Positions 30,209-39,876 of a DNA stretch of 64,000 nucleotides are shown here, in pieces. Both the position numbers and the translations under genes were made by a program. Each line of letters begins with the position of its first letter. The first letter of the stretch is position 1. Source of the DNA: Thalassomonas sp. M1454. GTDB taxonomy: Bacteria; Pseudomonadota; Gammaproteobacteria; Enterobacterales; Alteromonadaceae. The notes beneath the pieces were generated by a model. It ran no database searches and had not been told where the DNA came from. It worked only from the letters and a program-made list of their open reading frames with translations. The stretch spans positions 963,994-1,027,993 of the forward strand of contig NZ_VKDD01000002.1 in the NCBI RefSeq assembly GCF_007097525.1, read 5' to 3'.

Positions 30209-30257
30209 TATCAAGGTGTCAGACACCTTGAAAATCAAGAGGGTCAGATCAACTTGA
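30209..30257. repeat. Palindromes A and B between hisF and hisIE
   Basis: Family A (arms TATCAAGGTGTC and GACACCTTGA) runs at 30209-30231. A family B element, with ATCAAG then GGGTCAGATCAACTTGA, follows at 30234-30257. Both share the outer arms ATCAAG / CTTGA and a central GTCAGA, so B looks like a variant of A. They sit inside an otherwise tight operon. Confidence 0.8.
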
Positions 30258-30334
30258 AATTTAAACACATAGAAGCGAACAAAGCATAGACTAGCTCTTG
30301 AGAGTTAAAACCAATATTTAACAAGAGAATAACA

Positions 30335-30952
30335 ATGAAAGTAACATTAGAAAATATCAGTAGTTTGGCTTGGGATAAAATGGAAAACCTGATCCCTGCC
30401 ATTATTCAACACGCTGACACTGGCGCAGTATTAATGCAAGGTTACATGAATAGCGAAGCATTAACTAAAACGATCGAATCAGGTAAAGCAACATTTTTCT
30501 CACGTTCAAAGCAGCGCCTATGGACAAAAGGTGAAAGCTCAAATAACTTCTTAGAAGTACAATCTGTACTTACCGATTGCGATAATGACTCATTACTTAT
30601 CAGTTGTCGCCCGCAAGGCCCTACGTGTCATTTAGGCACTCAGTCGTGCTTCCCAGAAGAGCAATGCTCACAACAGAACTTTTTAAGTTACCTTGAGCAA
30701 GTTATTGATGAGCGTAGCCAACAAAAACCTGAAGACAGCTACACTGCTCATTTACTATCAAGAGGCACTGCCCGCGTTGCACAAAAAGTAGGTGAAGAAG
30801 GCGTTGAAGTTGCTCTTGCCGCAGCGACCAATCAAAAAGAAGAATTTATTGGCGAATGTGCCGATTTGTTTTACCACACTTTAGTTTTATTAAAAGATCA
30901 AGATGTTAGTCTAAGCCAAGTTATGGCAGTATTGCAGCAAAGACATAAGTAA
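30335..30952 (+). CDS. hisIE: HisIE, bifunctional PR-AMP cyclohydrolase / PR-ATP pyrophosphohydrolase
   Basis: This 205-residue fusion has the HisI cyclohydrolase at residues 1-115 and HisE at about 120-205. HisI has MQGYMNSEAL, FFSRSKQRLWTKGESS and metal ligands in TDCDNDSLL and the cysteines of GPTCHLGTQSCF. HisE has VGEEGVEVALAA and ECADLFYH. It catalyses steps two and three of the pathway. The ribosome site (CAAGAGA) and a long gap to hisF suggest possible extra regulation, but no separate promoter is clear. Confidence 0.95.
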   Translation: MKVTLENISSLAWDKMENLIPAIIQHADTGAVLMQGYMNSEALTKTIESGKATFFSRSKQRLWTKGESSNNFLEVQSVLTDCDNDSLLISCRPQGPTCHLGTQSCFPEEQCSQQNFLSYLEQVIDERSQQKPEDSYTAHLLSRGTARVAQKVGEEGVEVALAAATNQKEEFIGECADLFYHTLVLLKDQDVSLSQVMAVLQQRHK

Positions 30953-30977
30953 CTTATTAACTTAATAAAAATAAAAC

Positions 30978-31454
30978 ATGACTCTACAGATTAACTGGCA
31001 AGCTAAAACATTTAAGCAACTTACTACTGATGAACTATACGAGGCATTAAAACTGCGCGTTGATGTCTTTGTCGTAGAGCAAACGTGTTACTACCCAGAG
31101 CTTGATAACAAAGACCGAGACAGTGCAACCATTCACTTGCTCGGTTTCGATCAAAATACCAAGCAATTAGCGGCTTATCTTAGACTGCTAGCACCTAATA
31201 TCTCCTACCCCGATTGCGTAAGTATTGGCAGAGTCGCCACTGCGCCAGAATACCGGGGTAAAGGAATTGGCCACCCGTTAATGCTAAAAGCATTAGAGCT
31301 TTGCGCGCAAACGTGGCCAAATATCGACATTAAAATTGGCGCACAAGAACACCTAGAAAAATACTACAATCAACACGGTTTTGTCCGTGTATCTGACATG
31401 TACTTAGAAGACGACATCCCTCATATCGATATGCTGCGGAGCAACGAACAATAA
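30978..31454 (+). CDS. elaA: ElaA-family GNAT acetyltransferase
   Basis: This 158-residue protein has the ElaA layout. The start WQAKTFKQLTTDELYEALKLRVDVFVVEQTCYYPE is highly typical, and the acetyl-CoA-binding loop reads VGRVATAPEYRGKGIGHPL near residues 86-102. Family members are of the GNAT fold; the target is not known. It lies 25 bp after hisIE and may be read from the his transcript. Confidence 0.9.
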   Translation: MTLQINWQAKTFKQLTTDELYEALKLRVDVFVVEQTCYYPELDNKDRDSATIHLLGFDQNTKQLAAYLRLLAPNISYPDCVSIGRVATAPEYRGKGIGHPLMLKALELCAQTWPNIDIKIGAQEHLEKYYNQHGFVRVSDMYLEDDIPHIDMLRSNEQ

Positions 31455-31465
31455 AAGAAAATCAA

Positions 31466-31490
31466 CAGGGTCAGATGAACTTTAAGTTGC
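31466..31490. repeat. Palindrome family B, degenerate copy
   Basis: CAGGGTCAGATGAACTT matches the core of the elements at 30234 and 37996. It lies in the convergent gap between elaA and the TonB-like gene, just before a 7-bp array. Confidence 0.6.
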
Positions 31491-31497
31491 CTGCCCT

Positions 31498-31518
31498 TTT
31501 TAGCTTTTAGCTTTTAGC
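31498..31518. repeat. 7-bp tandem array, three units of TTTTAGC
   Basis: Three exact heptamers lie just before the 3' end of the TonB-like gene. The unit is the reverse complement of GCTAAAA, the unit seen at 37102 and 49211. Confidence 0.85.
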
Positions 31519-31523
31519 TATAA

Positions 31524-32147
31524 TTATTTACCAAAATCTAAGCGCACACTAAGGCCTTCTTGCTTAACCGTTTTGCCTTTTTCTATCATAGGTTTGTATT
31601 TCCACCTATGTAATGCATCTATCGCAGCTTGGTCAAAAATCAACTCTGGCTCAGAATCAATAATAACAATATCTTCAGCCTTGCCTTGGCGATTGATTGA
31701 AAAGCTTAACTTTACCCAGCCTTTAATTTTATTTCGGGCAGCTTCAACGGGATATCTAGGTAATGAGCGATAAATGGGTTGCGCGCCATTATCTTGGATT
31801 AACTTTAGGTCAAACTCTTGTGGTGCAAGTGCAATATCAACCTCTAAATTAGGGACATTAATATCATGTTCAATAGGCGTTTTTGTTTCAACTTTATCTT
31901 GATTAATAATACCTGTAGGCATTACAGCAGGTTTAGGTGGAGGATCTAAGGTTCGGTGCTTACGCTGAATTTTTGTATCTTCCGGTTTATTGATAATAGT
32001 TACAATAGCCCAGTCAGGTACTTCTTCGATGTACCTTTCTTCTTGCACAACAAGAGAAGCCATAATTGCAAATAGGGCAAATGAAATAAATGCAGCTATA
32101 AAAATTGAAATAATAAACTTCAACACAGCTCCTAAATCGAACAACAT
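31524..32147 (-). CDS. Energy transducer TonB-like protein
   Basis: This 207-residue protein has a short cytoplasmic N-terminus, one membrane helix (about residues 6-33), a proline and lysine-containing linker (LDPPPKPAVMPTG near 65) and a C-terminal TonB domain. The TonB domain shows RYPVEAARNKIKGWVKLSFSI and IDALHRWKYKPMIEKGK, the YP and RWxY family marks. It should couple the proton gradient to outer-membrane receptors. No exbB/exbD or receptor gene is adjacent, so its cargo is unknown. Confidence 0.85.
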   Translation of the reverse strand: MLFDLGAVLKFIISIFIAAFISFALFAIMASLVVQEERYIEEVPDWAIVTIINKPEDTKIQRKHRTLDPPPKPAVMPTGIINQDKVETKTPIEHDINVPNLEVDIALAPQEFDLKLIQDNGAQPIYRSLPRYPVEAARNKIKGWVKLSFSINRQGKAEDIVIIDSEPELIFDQAAIDALHRWKYKPMIEKGKTVKQEGLSVRLDFGK

Positions 32148-32298
32148 CCTGTTATTTCAGTAAAAAATATACAAGAAGTATAGATGAATTTTTGTAACTT
32201 ATCTTATTCTACAAGATAAAAAATAACACTAGTTGTTCACAAAACTTTACTCTAAAATGGCGTATCAAACCTATTTTCAAAAGCAAAGGAAACTCTAG

Positions 32299-32691
32299 AT
32301 GTTGCAGTCACTGGTTATTAGCGGATTTTATAGCGGAATACTCGCGATTATTTTATTGGCTTTATCTTTTAAAGTTATTGGCCTAAGAAGAGAGCATAAA
32401 GTAGGCATTGGAGATGGCGATAACGCCGAGCTTGCTAAAGCTATACGCGTACATGCGAACTTTATTGAATACGTACCTTTAAGCATATTGTTATTGGCAA
32501 TAAGTGAGTTAAACGGTGCAGCTCCTTGGTTTTTACATGCTATGGGTGGCTTATTAGTAACCTGCCGCTTTTTACATGCTATAGGACTTAGTTCAAGTAT
32601 TGGCACTTCATGGCAACGCTTTGTCGGTACCTTAGGTACCTTCATCACTCTGTTAATCCTAGCAATAGCGAATATCATCTCTATCTTCTAA
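32299..32691 (+). CDS. MAPEG-family membrane protein
   Basis: This 130-residue protein has four hydrophobic segments and the MAPEG pattern: a hydrophobic start, EHKVGIGDGDNAELAKAIRVHANFIEYVPL near residues 33-62 and RFLHAIGLS near 92. The motif RxHxNxxEYVPL is shared with the bacterial glutathione- or eicosanoid-linked MAPEG proteins. Its reaction is not known. It starts 8 bp after an AAAGGAAACT ribosome site and converges on adk across a shared terminator. Confidence 0.88.
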   Translation: MLQSLVISGFYSGILAIILLALSFKVIGLRREHKVGIGDGDNAELAKAIRVHANFIEYVPLSILLLAISELNGAAPWFLHAMGGLLVTCRFLHAIGLSSSIGTSWQRFVGTLGTFITLLILAIANIISIF

Positions 32692-32696
32692 ACAAT

Positions 32697-32723
32697 ATAT
32701 CAAGGTGTCTGACACCTTGATAT
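32697..32723. repeat. Palindrome family A, copy 3
   Basis: The arms ATATCAAGGTGTC and GACACCTTGATAT are perfect over 13 bases each, around a single T. It lies right after the MAPEG stop codon, before the terminator. Confidence 0.9.
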
Positions 32724-32734
32724 TTTGCGAATAA

Positions 32735-32758
32735 AAAAGGCTGCAAATGCAGCCTTTT
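32735..32758. terminator. Bidirectional terminator between the MAPEG gene and adk
   Basis: AAAAGGCTGC and GCAGCCTTTT form a perfect stem around AAAT, with A and T runs at the ends. It serves the plus-strand MAPEG gene and the minus-strand adk. Confidence 0.9.
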
Positions 32759-32780
32759 GTTTCATCATTTTAACTAGAAA

Positions 32781-33449
<669 letters not shown>

Positions 33450-33639
33450 TTAATAAAATTTGTTAACTTACAATAATACTTGCCATCACACTAGCAAACA
33501 AGAGCTGAAGCGTAATTGATGTTTATTTTTTTGTATTATAGTCAGTATTGTTACACTTCTAGCAACAAAAGCTACTAGACCTTGGTGGTAAATATAATAA
33601 AAACCAGCAAGTATAAAGTTAACGCAAGTGACAAAAATA

Positions 33640-33667
33640 AAAATGGGAGACATTTGCCTCCCATTTT
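33640..33667 (-). terminator. Terminator after htpG
   Basis: AAAATGGGAG and CTCCCATTTT pair perfectly around an 8-nt loop. On the minus strand the stem is followed by a T-rich run. It lies 55 bp beyond the htpG stop codon. Confidence 0.88.
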
Positions 33668-33722
33668 GCAGTAACAAATATCAAATTGATTACTTGATAT
33701 TTTTACTTTTAGCTTAAAGTGC

Positions 33723-35663
33723 TTACTTAGTTAAGCTCAGCATTAATTTGTTTAAACGAGCAACGAACGATGCAGGATCTTTCAAGCTACCGCGTTCAGC
33801 AAGCATCGCTTGTTCAAATAATACATCTGTCCACTCTGCAAATTTAGCTTCGTCTTGCTCATTCGATACATGAGAAATTAAAGCATGCTCAGCGTTAATT
33901 TCAAAAATAGGCTTGCTCTCTGGTACTTCTTGACCAACAGATTGCATCAGCTTGATCATTTGTGAGCTCATGTCATTTTCGTCAGTAACAATACACACAG
34001 GAGAGTCAGTTAAACGTTGCGATACACGCACGTCTTTTACTTTATCGCCAAGCGCTGTTTTTAAGCGAGTAACCACTGAATCAAATTCTTTCTCAAGTTT
34101 CTCTTGTGCTTCTTTAGTTTCAGCGTCATCTAAGTCACCTAAATCTAAACCGCCACGAGTTACCGATTGTAGTTGCTTGTCAGCAAATTCAGTTAAGTGG
34201 CTCATTAACCACTCATCAATACGGTCACTTAGTAATAATACTTCAATGCCTTTTTTGCGGAATACTTCTAAGTGCGGGCTATTTTTTGCCGCGTCAAAGC
34301 TATCTGCAACTACGTAGTAAATTTTGTCTTGGCCTTCTTTCATGCGCTCAATGTAATCGTTTAGTGATACATTTTGTACGGCTGAGTCATTTTCTGTTGA
34401 AGCAAAACGAAGTAGCTTAGCAACCGCTTCTTTGTTTGCCGCATCTTCTGCTGGGCCTTCTTTTAATACTTGACCAAACTCATCCCAGAAACCTTGGTAT
34501 TTCTCAGCATCTTTTTTACCAAGCTTATCAAGCATAGTTAATACACGCTTAGTACAACCTTTACGCATTGCTTGCGTTACTTTGTTGTCTTGTAAAATTT
34601 CACGAGAAACGTTTAATGGTAAATCGTTTGAATCAAGTAAACCTTTAACAAAACGTAAGTAAGTCGGCATAAACTGCTCGGCATCATCAAGTACAAATAC
34701 ACGTTGAATGTATAGTTTTAAACCTTGTTGACGTTCACGGTTGTATAAATCAAATGGTGCTTTGCTTGGTACATAAAGTAGTGAAGTATATTCAGTGCTA
34801 CCTTCAACTTTGTTATGTGCCCAAAGTAATGGGTCGGTGTAGTCATGTGATACGTGCTTGTAAAACTCGTTGTACTCATCATCAGAAATGTCTGACTTAT
34901 CACGCGTCCATAAAGCTTCCGCCTTGTTAACGCCTTCCCAAACTGCCGGTTGAGCTGGAATTGCAGGTGTTACTTCACCTTCTTCATTAGTGCTTTCTGG
35001 CACTTCAGCTACTTCAGGAGTAAGCATTTGTACCGGAATAGAAATATGATCAGAGTACTTAGTTACAATTGACTTTAAGCGCCAGTCATCTAAAAACTCT
35101 TTCTCTTCTTCTTTTAAGAACAAGATGATATCGGTACCGCGGTTTTTCTTTTCAATGCTCTCAACGCTAAAATCACCTTCACCTTTTGAAGACCATTCAA
35201 CACCTTCGCTTGCGTCATGGCCAGCAGCACGAGTGCGTACAACCACGTTTTCAGCAACGATAAATGCAGAGTAAAAACCAACACCAAACTGACCAATCAA
35301 TTGCGAATCAGACGCTTGGTCACCAGATAATTTTGAGAAGAAATCAGCAGTACCAGACTTAGCAATGGTACCTAAGTGAGCTATAACATCATCGCGAGTC
35401 ATACCAATACCATTATCTGAAATCGTAATCGTATTGTTGTCTTTGTTTACTGAAACACGTACGCGTAAATCACCGTCACCTTCAAAAAGGCTGTCATCAG
35501 ATAACGCTTTAAAACGTAATTTATCGGCAGCATCGGCTGCGTTAGAAACTAATTCACGAAGGAAAATCTCTTTGTTTGAGTACAAAGAGTGGATCATAAG
35601 CTGCAAAAGTTGCTTAACTTCTGTTTGAAAACCGTGAACTTCTTTATGGCCTGTATCAGACAT
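33723..35663 (-). CDS. htpG: HtpG, Hsp90 chaperone
   Basis: This 646-residue chaperone has the N-terminal GHKL ATPase domain: [18 protein letters not shown] near residue 35, [11 protein letters not shown] near 83 and [14 protein letters not shown] near 124. The middle client-binding and C-terminal dimer domains are complete. A short insertion ([24 protein letters not shown]) near residues 220-245 is common in marine relatives. It lies in the ancestral recR-htpG-adk block, though a porin gene has been placed between recR and htpG. Confidence 0.96.
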   Translation of the reverse strand: MSDTGHKEVHGFQTEVKQLLQLMIHSLYSNKEIFLRELVSNAADAADKLRFKALSDDSLFEGDGDLRVRVSVNKDNNTITISDNGIGMTRDDVIAHLGTIAKSGTADFFSKLSGDQASDSQLIGQFGVGFYSAFIVAENVVVRTRAAGHDASEGVEWSSKGEGDFSVESIEKKNRGTDIILFLKEEEKEFLDDWRLKSIVTKYSDHISIPVQMLTPEVAEVPESTNEEGEVTPAIPAQPAVWEGVNKAEALWTRDKSDISDDEYNEFYKHVSHDYTDPLLWAHNKVEGSTEYTSLLYVPSKAPFDLYNRERQQGLKLYIQRVFVLDDAEQFMPTYLRFVKGLLDSNDLPLNVSREILQDNKVTQAMRKGCTKRVLTMLDKLGKKDAEKYQGFWDEFGQVLKEGPAEDAANKEAVAKLLRFASTENDSAVQNVSLNDYIERMKEGQDKIYYVVADSFDAAKNSPHLEVFRKKGIEVLLLSDRIDEWLMSHLTEFADKQLQSVTRGGLDLGDLDDAETKEAQEKLEKEFDSVVTRLKTALGDKVKDVRVSQRLTDSPVCIVTDENDMSSQMIKLMQSVGQEVPESKPIFEINAEHALISHVSNEQDEAKFAEWTDVLFEQAMLAERGSLKDPASFVARLNKLMLSLTK

Positions 35664-35817
35664 AAAAATACATCTCCTAATAACTAATTGATTGCACCAT
35701 TAATGGTGTATTTCTTGGTATGGAATATATGTGGGGATAACTGATTTTTTTTAAAGGGTAAAAATTAAATTTATCTTTTTTAGAAAAGTAATGTGTTTTT
35801 TTGCCATTGAAATAAAA

Positions 35818-35835
35818 CTGTAATATTTCGGTAAT
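35818..35835 (+). promoter_or_regulatory. Candidate Pho box upstream of the porin gene
   Basis: The 7-4-7 layout CTGTAAT, ATTT, CGGTAAT matches the PhoB recognition pattern (two CTGTCAT-like half sites) at six and five of seven positions. A -10-like CATTAT follows at 35843. It lies 100 bp before an OprO/P-type porin, a family often under phosphate control. No PhoB gene is in the window. Confidence 0.5.
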
Positions 35836-35864
35836 ACAATGCCATTATTCACTTAGATAATCGA

Positions 35865-35896
35865 TTTCATCAATCAAGTAAGCTATATTGATGAAA
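35865..35896 (+). promoter_or_regulatory. Inverted repeat in the porin leader
   Basis: TTTCATCAAT at 35865-35874 and ATTGATGAAA at 35887-35896 are exact complements with a 12-bp spacer. It could be an operator or a leader hairpin upstream of the porin start at 35935. Confidence 0.55.
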
Positions 35897-35934
35897 GCTA
35901 AATATATAGATATACAATAACTTAGGAGTCAGCA

Positions 35935-37098
35935 ATGACTAATGCTGCAAATAAATTTTTATTAACTAGTTTATCCTCGGCTTTATTATTCGCAAGTTAC
36001 TCGGCCCATTCTGAAGAAGATACCAGCGGCTATGACAAGGTTTGGTCAGTAGCAAATTTATACGAAAATAAAGAATCTTCAGGCTTACAAAAGCTTGCTT
36101 TAAGTGGCCGCTTACATATTGACGCAGCTCACTTTGAAGCCGATGAAGGCAATGCGCCAGGTGAAACCGATGAATTTGAAGATGCCAACTTTCGCCGTTT
36201 ACGCTTTGGTTTTAAAGGTCAATTTGCCGATGACTTCTCATTCAACGTTGAAGCCGACTTAGATATTAACAACGACGCTGATGATACCTACAAACGTTTA
36301 ACCGATGCTTATATTAGCTGGAACGTAAATGACAATGTAACTATCAAGGCATTAAAACAAAGTGTTGGTTTTACTCTTGATGGTGCTACCTCTTCAAAGA
36401 AACTATATACACTACAACGTAATAACCTAACCAATAACTTATGGTTTACCGATGAGTACTTCACCGGTATTTCAGTTAGCGGTAAAGTTAATTCACAATG
36501 GAGCTACAAAGCTGGTGTTTTCTCAAGTAACGACGACCAAGAAATTGCCGTTGACGATGCCAACACCTTTGTTTTAACTCACCTAAAGTATAACTTTGGC
36601 GAAACAAGCTTTGCCGACAAGCTAAGCGTTTCTTTAGATTATGTGCACAAAGATACTGATGATGGTGCCGATAACTCTAAAGATGGTGCGCCTAATCATG
36701 AAAACGTTGTATCACTTAACTCCACCATGAAAAAAGGCAAATTTGGCCTAAGCGCTGAATACGCATTTGGTCAAGGTTACAATGGCCAAAGTGACTTATG
36801 GGGTATTGTTATCATGCCACATTTCGACTTCACCACTAAATTCCAAGGTGTATTACGCTACACCTACATGGAAAGTGACGACAGTAACGGCATCAAACTA
36901 GGCCGTTATGAAAAAGAAATCGGCAGTGGTAAAGGTGACGAGTACAAAGAAATGTACGGCGGTTTAAACTACTACTTCTACGGTCAAAAATTAAAAGTGC
37001 AAGCCGGTGTTCAATATACCGAAATGGATGACTCGGTTGATGCAACCGGTCGCTATGAAGGCTGGGGCTTTACTACTGGTTTAAAAATGTATTGGTAA
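35935..37098 (+). CDS. OprO/OprP-family phosphate-type porin
   Basis: This 387-residue outer-membrane barrel begins with a signal peptide (about residues 1-26, cleavage before EEDTSGYD). It continues with LSGRLHIDAAHFE and DANFRRLRFGFKGQFADDFSFNVEADL, the OprO/OprP family signature. The C-terminal residue is an aromatic Trp preceded by GLKMYW, as expected for BAM recognition. These porins pass phosphate or polyphosphate in Pseudomonas, but relatives vary in substrate. The start is supported by TTAGGAGTCAGCA just upstream. It divides recR from htpG. Confidence 0.85.
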   Translation: MTNAANKFLLTSLSSALLFASYSAHSEEDTSGYDKVWSVANLYENKESSGLQKLALSGRLHIDAAHFEADEGNAPGETDEFEDANFRRLRFGFKGQFADDFSFNVEADLDINNDADDTYKRLTDAYISWNVNDNVTIKALKQSVGFTLDGATSSKKLYTLQRNNLTNNLWFTDEYFTGISVSGKVNSQWSYKAGVFSSNDDQEIAVDDANTFVLTHLKYNFGETSFADKLSVSLDYVHKDTDDGADNSKDGAPNHENVVSLNSTMKKGKFGLSAEYAFGQGYNGQSDLWGIVIMPHFDFTTKFQGVLRYTYMESDDSNGIKLGRYEKEIGSGKGDEYKEMYGGLNYYFYGQKLKVQAGVQYTEMDDSVDATGRYEGWGFTTGLKMYW

Positions 37099-37101
37099 TA
37101 A

Positions 37102-37123
37102 AGCTAAAAGCTAAAAGCTAAAA
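37102..37123. repeat. 7-bp tandem array, three units of AGCTAAA
   Basis: Three exact heptamers lie immediately after the porin stop codon and before the shared terminator. Confidence 0.85.
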
Positions 37124-37128
37124 ATACT

Positions 37129-37166
37129 AAAACGCCTTAATGTGAGTAAAAGCATTAAGGCGTTTT
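37129..37166. terminator. Bidirectional terminator between the porin gene and recR
   Basis: AAAACGCCTTAATG and CATTAAGGCGTTTT form a perfect 14-bp stem around a 10-nt loop, with T runs on both strands. Confidence 0.92.
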
Positions 37167-37189
37167 TATTTATTCAACATCAAAGCTAG

Positions 37190-37789
37190 TTAAAAGTTCT
37201 TACGCCCCGAAAATGCGTGCGATAAAGTATTGCCATCAACAAACTCAAGTTCACCACCAACCGGGACACCATGGGCGATACGAGAGGTATTAATGCCGTA
37301 TTTTTTAGCAATATCAGCAATAAAGTGCGCCGTTGCTTCACCTTCAACCGTAGGGTTGGTTGCTAAGATCATCTCATCGAAATCGCCACTGCCAAGTAAG
37401 GCATCAAGTTTGTCTAAACCTAGTTCATCTGGGCCAATGCCATCAATTGGTGATAAGTGCCCCATCAAGACAAAATAACGCCCGGTAAACTCACCAGTTT
37501 GCTCTATCGCTAAAATATCAGCAGGCGATTCAACCACACATAAAATGCGTTTTAATTGACGCTTAGGGCTTGCGCAAATTTCACAAAGCTCTAACTCGGT
37601 AAAGGTTCGACAACCTTGGCAATACCCAATATCAACCATAGCTTTTGCTAAAGTGTCGGCAAGCTTAGCGCCGCCTACGCGATTGCGCTCTAATAAATGA
37701 AAGGCCATACGCTGCGCCGACTTAGGGCCAACGCCAGGTAAACAACGTAAACTGTCAATCAGCTCTTGTACTAACGGGCTTAATTTCAT
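37190..37789 (-). CDS. recR: RecR, recombination mediator
   Basis: This 199-residue protein has a helix-hairpin-helix N-terminus ([20 protein letters not shown]), a four-cysteine zinc finger (C-x2-C near residues 57-60 and C-x2-C near 69-72 in [16 protein letters not shown]) and a TOPRIM domain ([16 protein letters not shown]). RecR with RecO loads RecA at gaps. In E. coli it follows ybaB directly; here the hppD operon and fic module lie between. Confidence 0.97.
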   Translation of the reverse strand: MKLSPLVQELIDSLRCLPGVGPKSAQRMAFHLLERNRVGGAKLADTLAKAMVDIGYCQGCRTFTELELCEICASPKRQLKRILCVVESPADILAIEQTGEFTGRYFVLMGHLSPIDGIGPDELGLDKLDALLGSGDFDEMILATNPTVEGEATAHFIADIAKKYGINTSRIAHGVPVGGELEFVDGNTLSHAFSGRKNF

Positions 37790-37995
37790 GAAAAATACTA
37801 CACAGATAAATAATGGCTAAAGGTTATCACAATATTTGAATTACGATAATGCTTTAAAGATAAAACTTCAGTAACTAGCAGCTAATTATGTGATAGCTCG
37901 GGGTCAAATATGGAGATTCTACATCTCGCTAGAGCGCGTGATAGGATGACGCGTGTTAATTTTCCCTCTAGCTCCTCGTTGTTACATAATCAAAA

Positions 37996-38055
37996 ATCAA
38001 GTTGATCTGACCCCCTTGATTTTTATCAAGCTTCAAGAACTCTGACACCTTGACT
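37996..38055. repeat. Palindrome family B copy followed by a degenerate family A copy
   Basis: ATCAAGTTGATCTGACCC then CCTTGAT at 37996-38020 is the reverse complement of the family B element at 30234. A degenerate A element with TATCAAG and TCTGACACCTTGA follows at 38024-38053. It lies in the 500-bp convergent gap 37790-38298, which has no gene. Confidence 0.7.
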
Positions 38056-38156
38056 TTACCTCATCCCTCGTCGTCGTTAACTCTCCCCTAGTCGTTTTCA
38101 CTTTCAGTCGCTCTTTACCCTCGTCGATCCCTATCCCCTAATAGTACCGTATCCTT

Positions 38157-38186
38157 TCGTCGTTCCCGCGAAGGCGGGAATCCATG
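38157..38186. repeat. REP-type palindrome, family C copy 2
   Basis: TCGTCGTTCCCGCG, then AAGGCGGGAATCCATG. The flanks (CGTCG and ATCCA) match the copy at 8308 in reverse orientation. Confidence 0.85.
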
Positions 38187-38207
38187 TTTTCCCGCGCTAA
38201 AAAACAA

Positions 38208-38230
38208 AAAGAGAGGCATAGCCTCTCTTT
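38208..38230 (-). terminator. Terminator of the hppD operon
   Basis: AAAGAGAGGC and GCCTCTCTTT pair around ATA. On the minus strand a T-rich run follows. It is 69 bp beyond the stop of the FAA hydrolase gene. Confidence 0.88.
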
Positions 38231-38298
38231 ATAACAAGTTCTGTTTACTTAAACAGGATGCTCTTATAGTTCCTCGTTCCTAGCAACTAGTTCCAGCT

Positions 38299-39306
38299 CT
38301 AGCCCTTCACAACTGTTTGGTTGATCTGACCAAAGATAGAGCGGCCTTCTTTATCAAACATTTCCATTTCAATAGTGTCACCAAAATCCATAAAGCGAGT
38401 ACTTGGCTTACCGTCATTAATGGTTTCAATCATACGAACTTCAGCAATACAGCTATAACCTACGCCGCCGTCATGAACGTGCTTACCTGGGCCATCATTA
38501 AGTTTATTAGACACTGTACCAGAACCAATAATAGTACCCGCACATAAAGGACGCGTTTTAGCGGCATGAGCAATTAACTCACCAAAGTGGAAAGTCATAT
38601 CAATACCGGCATTAGGCTTACCAAATAACTCTTTGTTGTAGCAAGATTGCAATTCAAGCGATAACTTACCATTGCTCCATGCATCACCTAATTCACTTGG
38701 GGTAACACATACTGGGCTAAATGCACTTGACGGTTTAGATTGGAAAAAGCCAAAACCTTTAGCTAATTCGCCAGGAATTAAGCCACGCAGTGATACATCG
38801 TTAACTATCATCACTAAACGAATGTAGTTAAGTGCATCATCACTCGATATGCCCATTGGCGTGTCATCAACAATAACAGCAACTTCTGCTTCAAAGTCAA
38901 TACCAAAGCCTTCGCTTTGCGGCATAACAATGGCATCACGAGGTGCTAAGAAAGCATCTGAGCCACCTTGGTACATTAACGGATCTGTCCAAAACGTTGC
39001 CGGCATTTCTGCGTTACGCGCTTTACGTACAAGTTCAACATGGTTTACATAAGCACTGCCGTCAGCCCACTGATAAGCGCGAGGAAGTGGCGATGCGCAA
39101 TTTGTTTGCTCAAAGGCTTCACCTGCAATTGCTCCCGACTCTAACTCTTGAAAACGAGCTTCAAGCTTTGGCGCTACCGTTGCCCAATTATCTAATGCAT
39201 CTTGCATAGTAGCAGCGATATCGCTGGCACTTACCATTTTGGTTAATTCTGTATTAACGACAACAAGCGCACCATCACGGCCAGACTTTAAACTTGCTAA
39301 CTTCAT
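38299..39306 (-). CDS. Fumarylacetoacetate hydrolase-family protein
   Basis: This 335-residue protein belongs to the FAA hydrolase family. The metal-binding block GFGIDFEAEVAVIVDDTPMG near residue 135, IRLVMIVNDVSLRGL near 165 and CAGTIIGSGTVSN near 260 are visible. In this context it most likely splits fumarylacetoacetate to fumarate and acetoacetate, the last step of tyrosine breakdown. It is the third gene of the hppD operon and overlaps the VOC gene by 4 nt. Related hydrolases of other acylpyruvates cannot be excluded. Confidence 0.82.
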   Translation of the reverse strand: MKLASLKSGRDGALVVVNTELTKMVSASDIAATMQDALDNWATVAPKLEARFQELESGAIAGEAFEQTNCASPLPRAYQWADGSAYVNHVELVRKARNAEMPATFWTDPLMYQGGSDAFLAPRDAIVMPQSEGFGIDFEAEVAVIVDDTPMGISSDDALNYIRLVMIVNDVSLRGLIPGELAKGFGFFQSKPSSAFSPVCVTPSELGDAWSNGKLSLELQSCYNKELFGKPNAGIDMTFHFGELIAHAAKTRPLCAGTIIGSGTVSNKLNDGPGKHVHDGGVGYSCIAEVRMIETINDGKPSTRFMDFGDTIEMEMFDKEGRSIFGQINQTVVKG

Positions 39307-39851
39307 TTTTCTACTCCTGGAAATTCTTCATCATTATGCAACCATGCAGCATGGTTCGGGGCTTTCTTAGTTTTAGCCCACTCATCTAGCATTGCTGGTG
39401 CAACGCGTTTTAATTCTTCTAACATACCTGGTTTATTGGTATTGGCCACTAACTCTAAACGATGGCCGTTTGGATCAAAGAAGTAAATTGATTTAAAAAT
39501 TGTATGATTAACCGGACCTAGTACTTCAATACCAGCGGCTTCTAGTTGCGCTTTTTTAGCAACTAACTCGTCCATCGACTCAACTTCAAAAGCAATATGT
39601 TGTACCCACTCTGGTGTGTTTACATCGCGGCCCATTTTAGGCGAGTTAGGAATTTCAAAAAAAGCCAATACATTCCCTTGCCCTGCATCTAAAAATACAT
39701 GCATATATGGATCTGGCGCTTTTGTTGATGGTACTTCGTTTTCAGCAATCGCTAATAAAAACTCCATGCCAACCACATCACGGTAAAACTCGACAGTTTG
39801 CTTAGCATCGTTACAACGATACGCCACATGGTGAATTCGTTTAATAGCCAT
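39303..39851 (-). CDS. VOC (glyoxalase/dioxygenase-fold) family protein
   Basis: This protein of about 182 residues has the vicinal oxygen chelate fold. Candidate metal ligands are the His in RIHHVAYRCNDA (residues 7-8), a His in WVQHIAFEV near 95 and a Glu in GHRLELVAN near 135. I chose the ATG at 39851, preceded by AAGGAG with 9-nt spacing; a TTG two codons upstream leaves too little room. It lies between hppD and the FAA hydrolase gene, the place where homogentisate dioxygenase would be expected. Its reaction is unknown. Confidence 0.8.
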   Translation of the reverse strand: MAIKRIHHVAYRCNDAKQTVEFYRDVVGMEFLLAIAENEVPSTKAPDPYMHVFLDAGQGNVLAFFEIPNSPKMGRDVNTPEWVQHIAFEVESMDELVAKKAQLEAAGIEVLGPVNHTIFKSIYFFDPNGHRLELVANTNKPGMLEELKRVAPAMLDEWAKTKKAPNHAAWLHNDEEFPGVEK

Positions 39852-39876
39852 AATCAATTACTCCTTTGCCAACAAC

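Noticed and set aside
33486-33677. Minus-strand 63-codon hydrophobic frame between htpG and adk
   Set aside because: It overlaps the htpG terminator, has no good ribosome site and no recognisable family.
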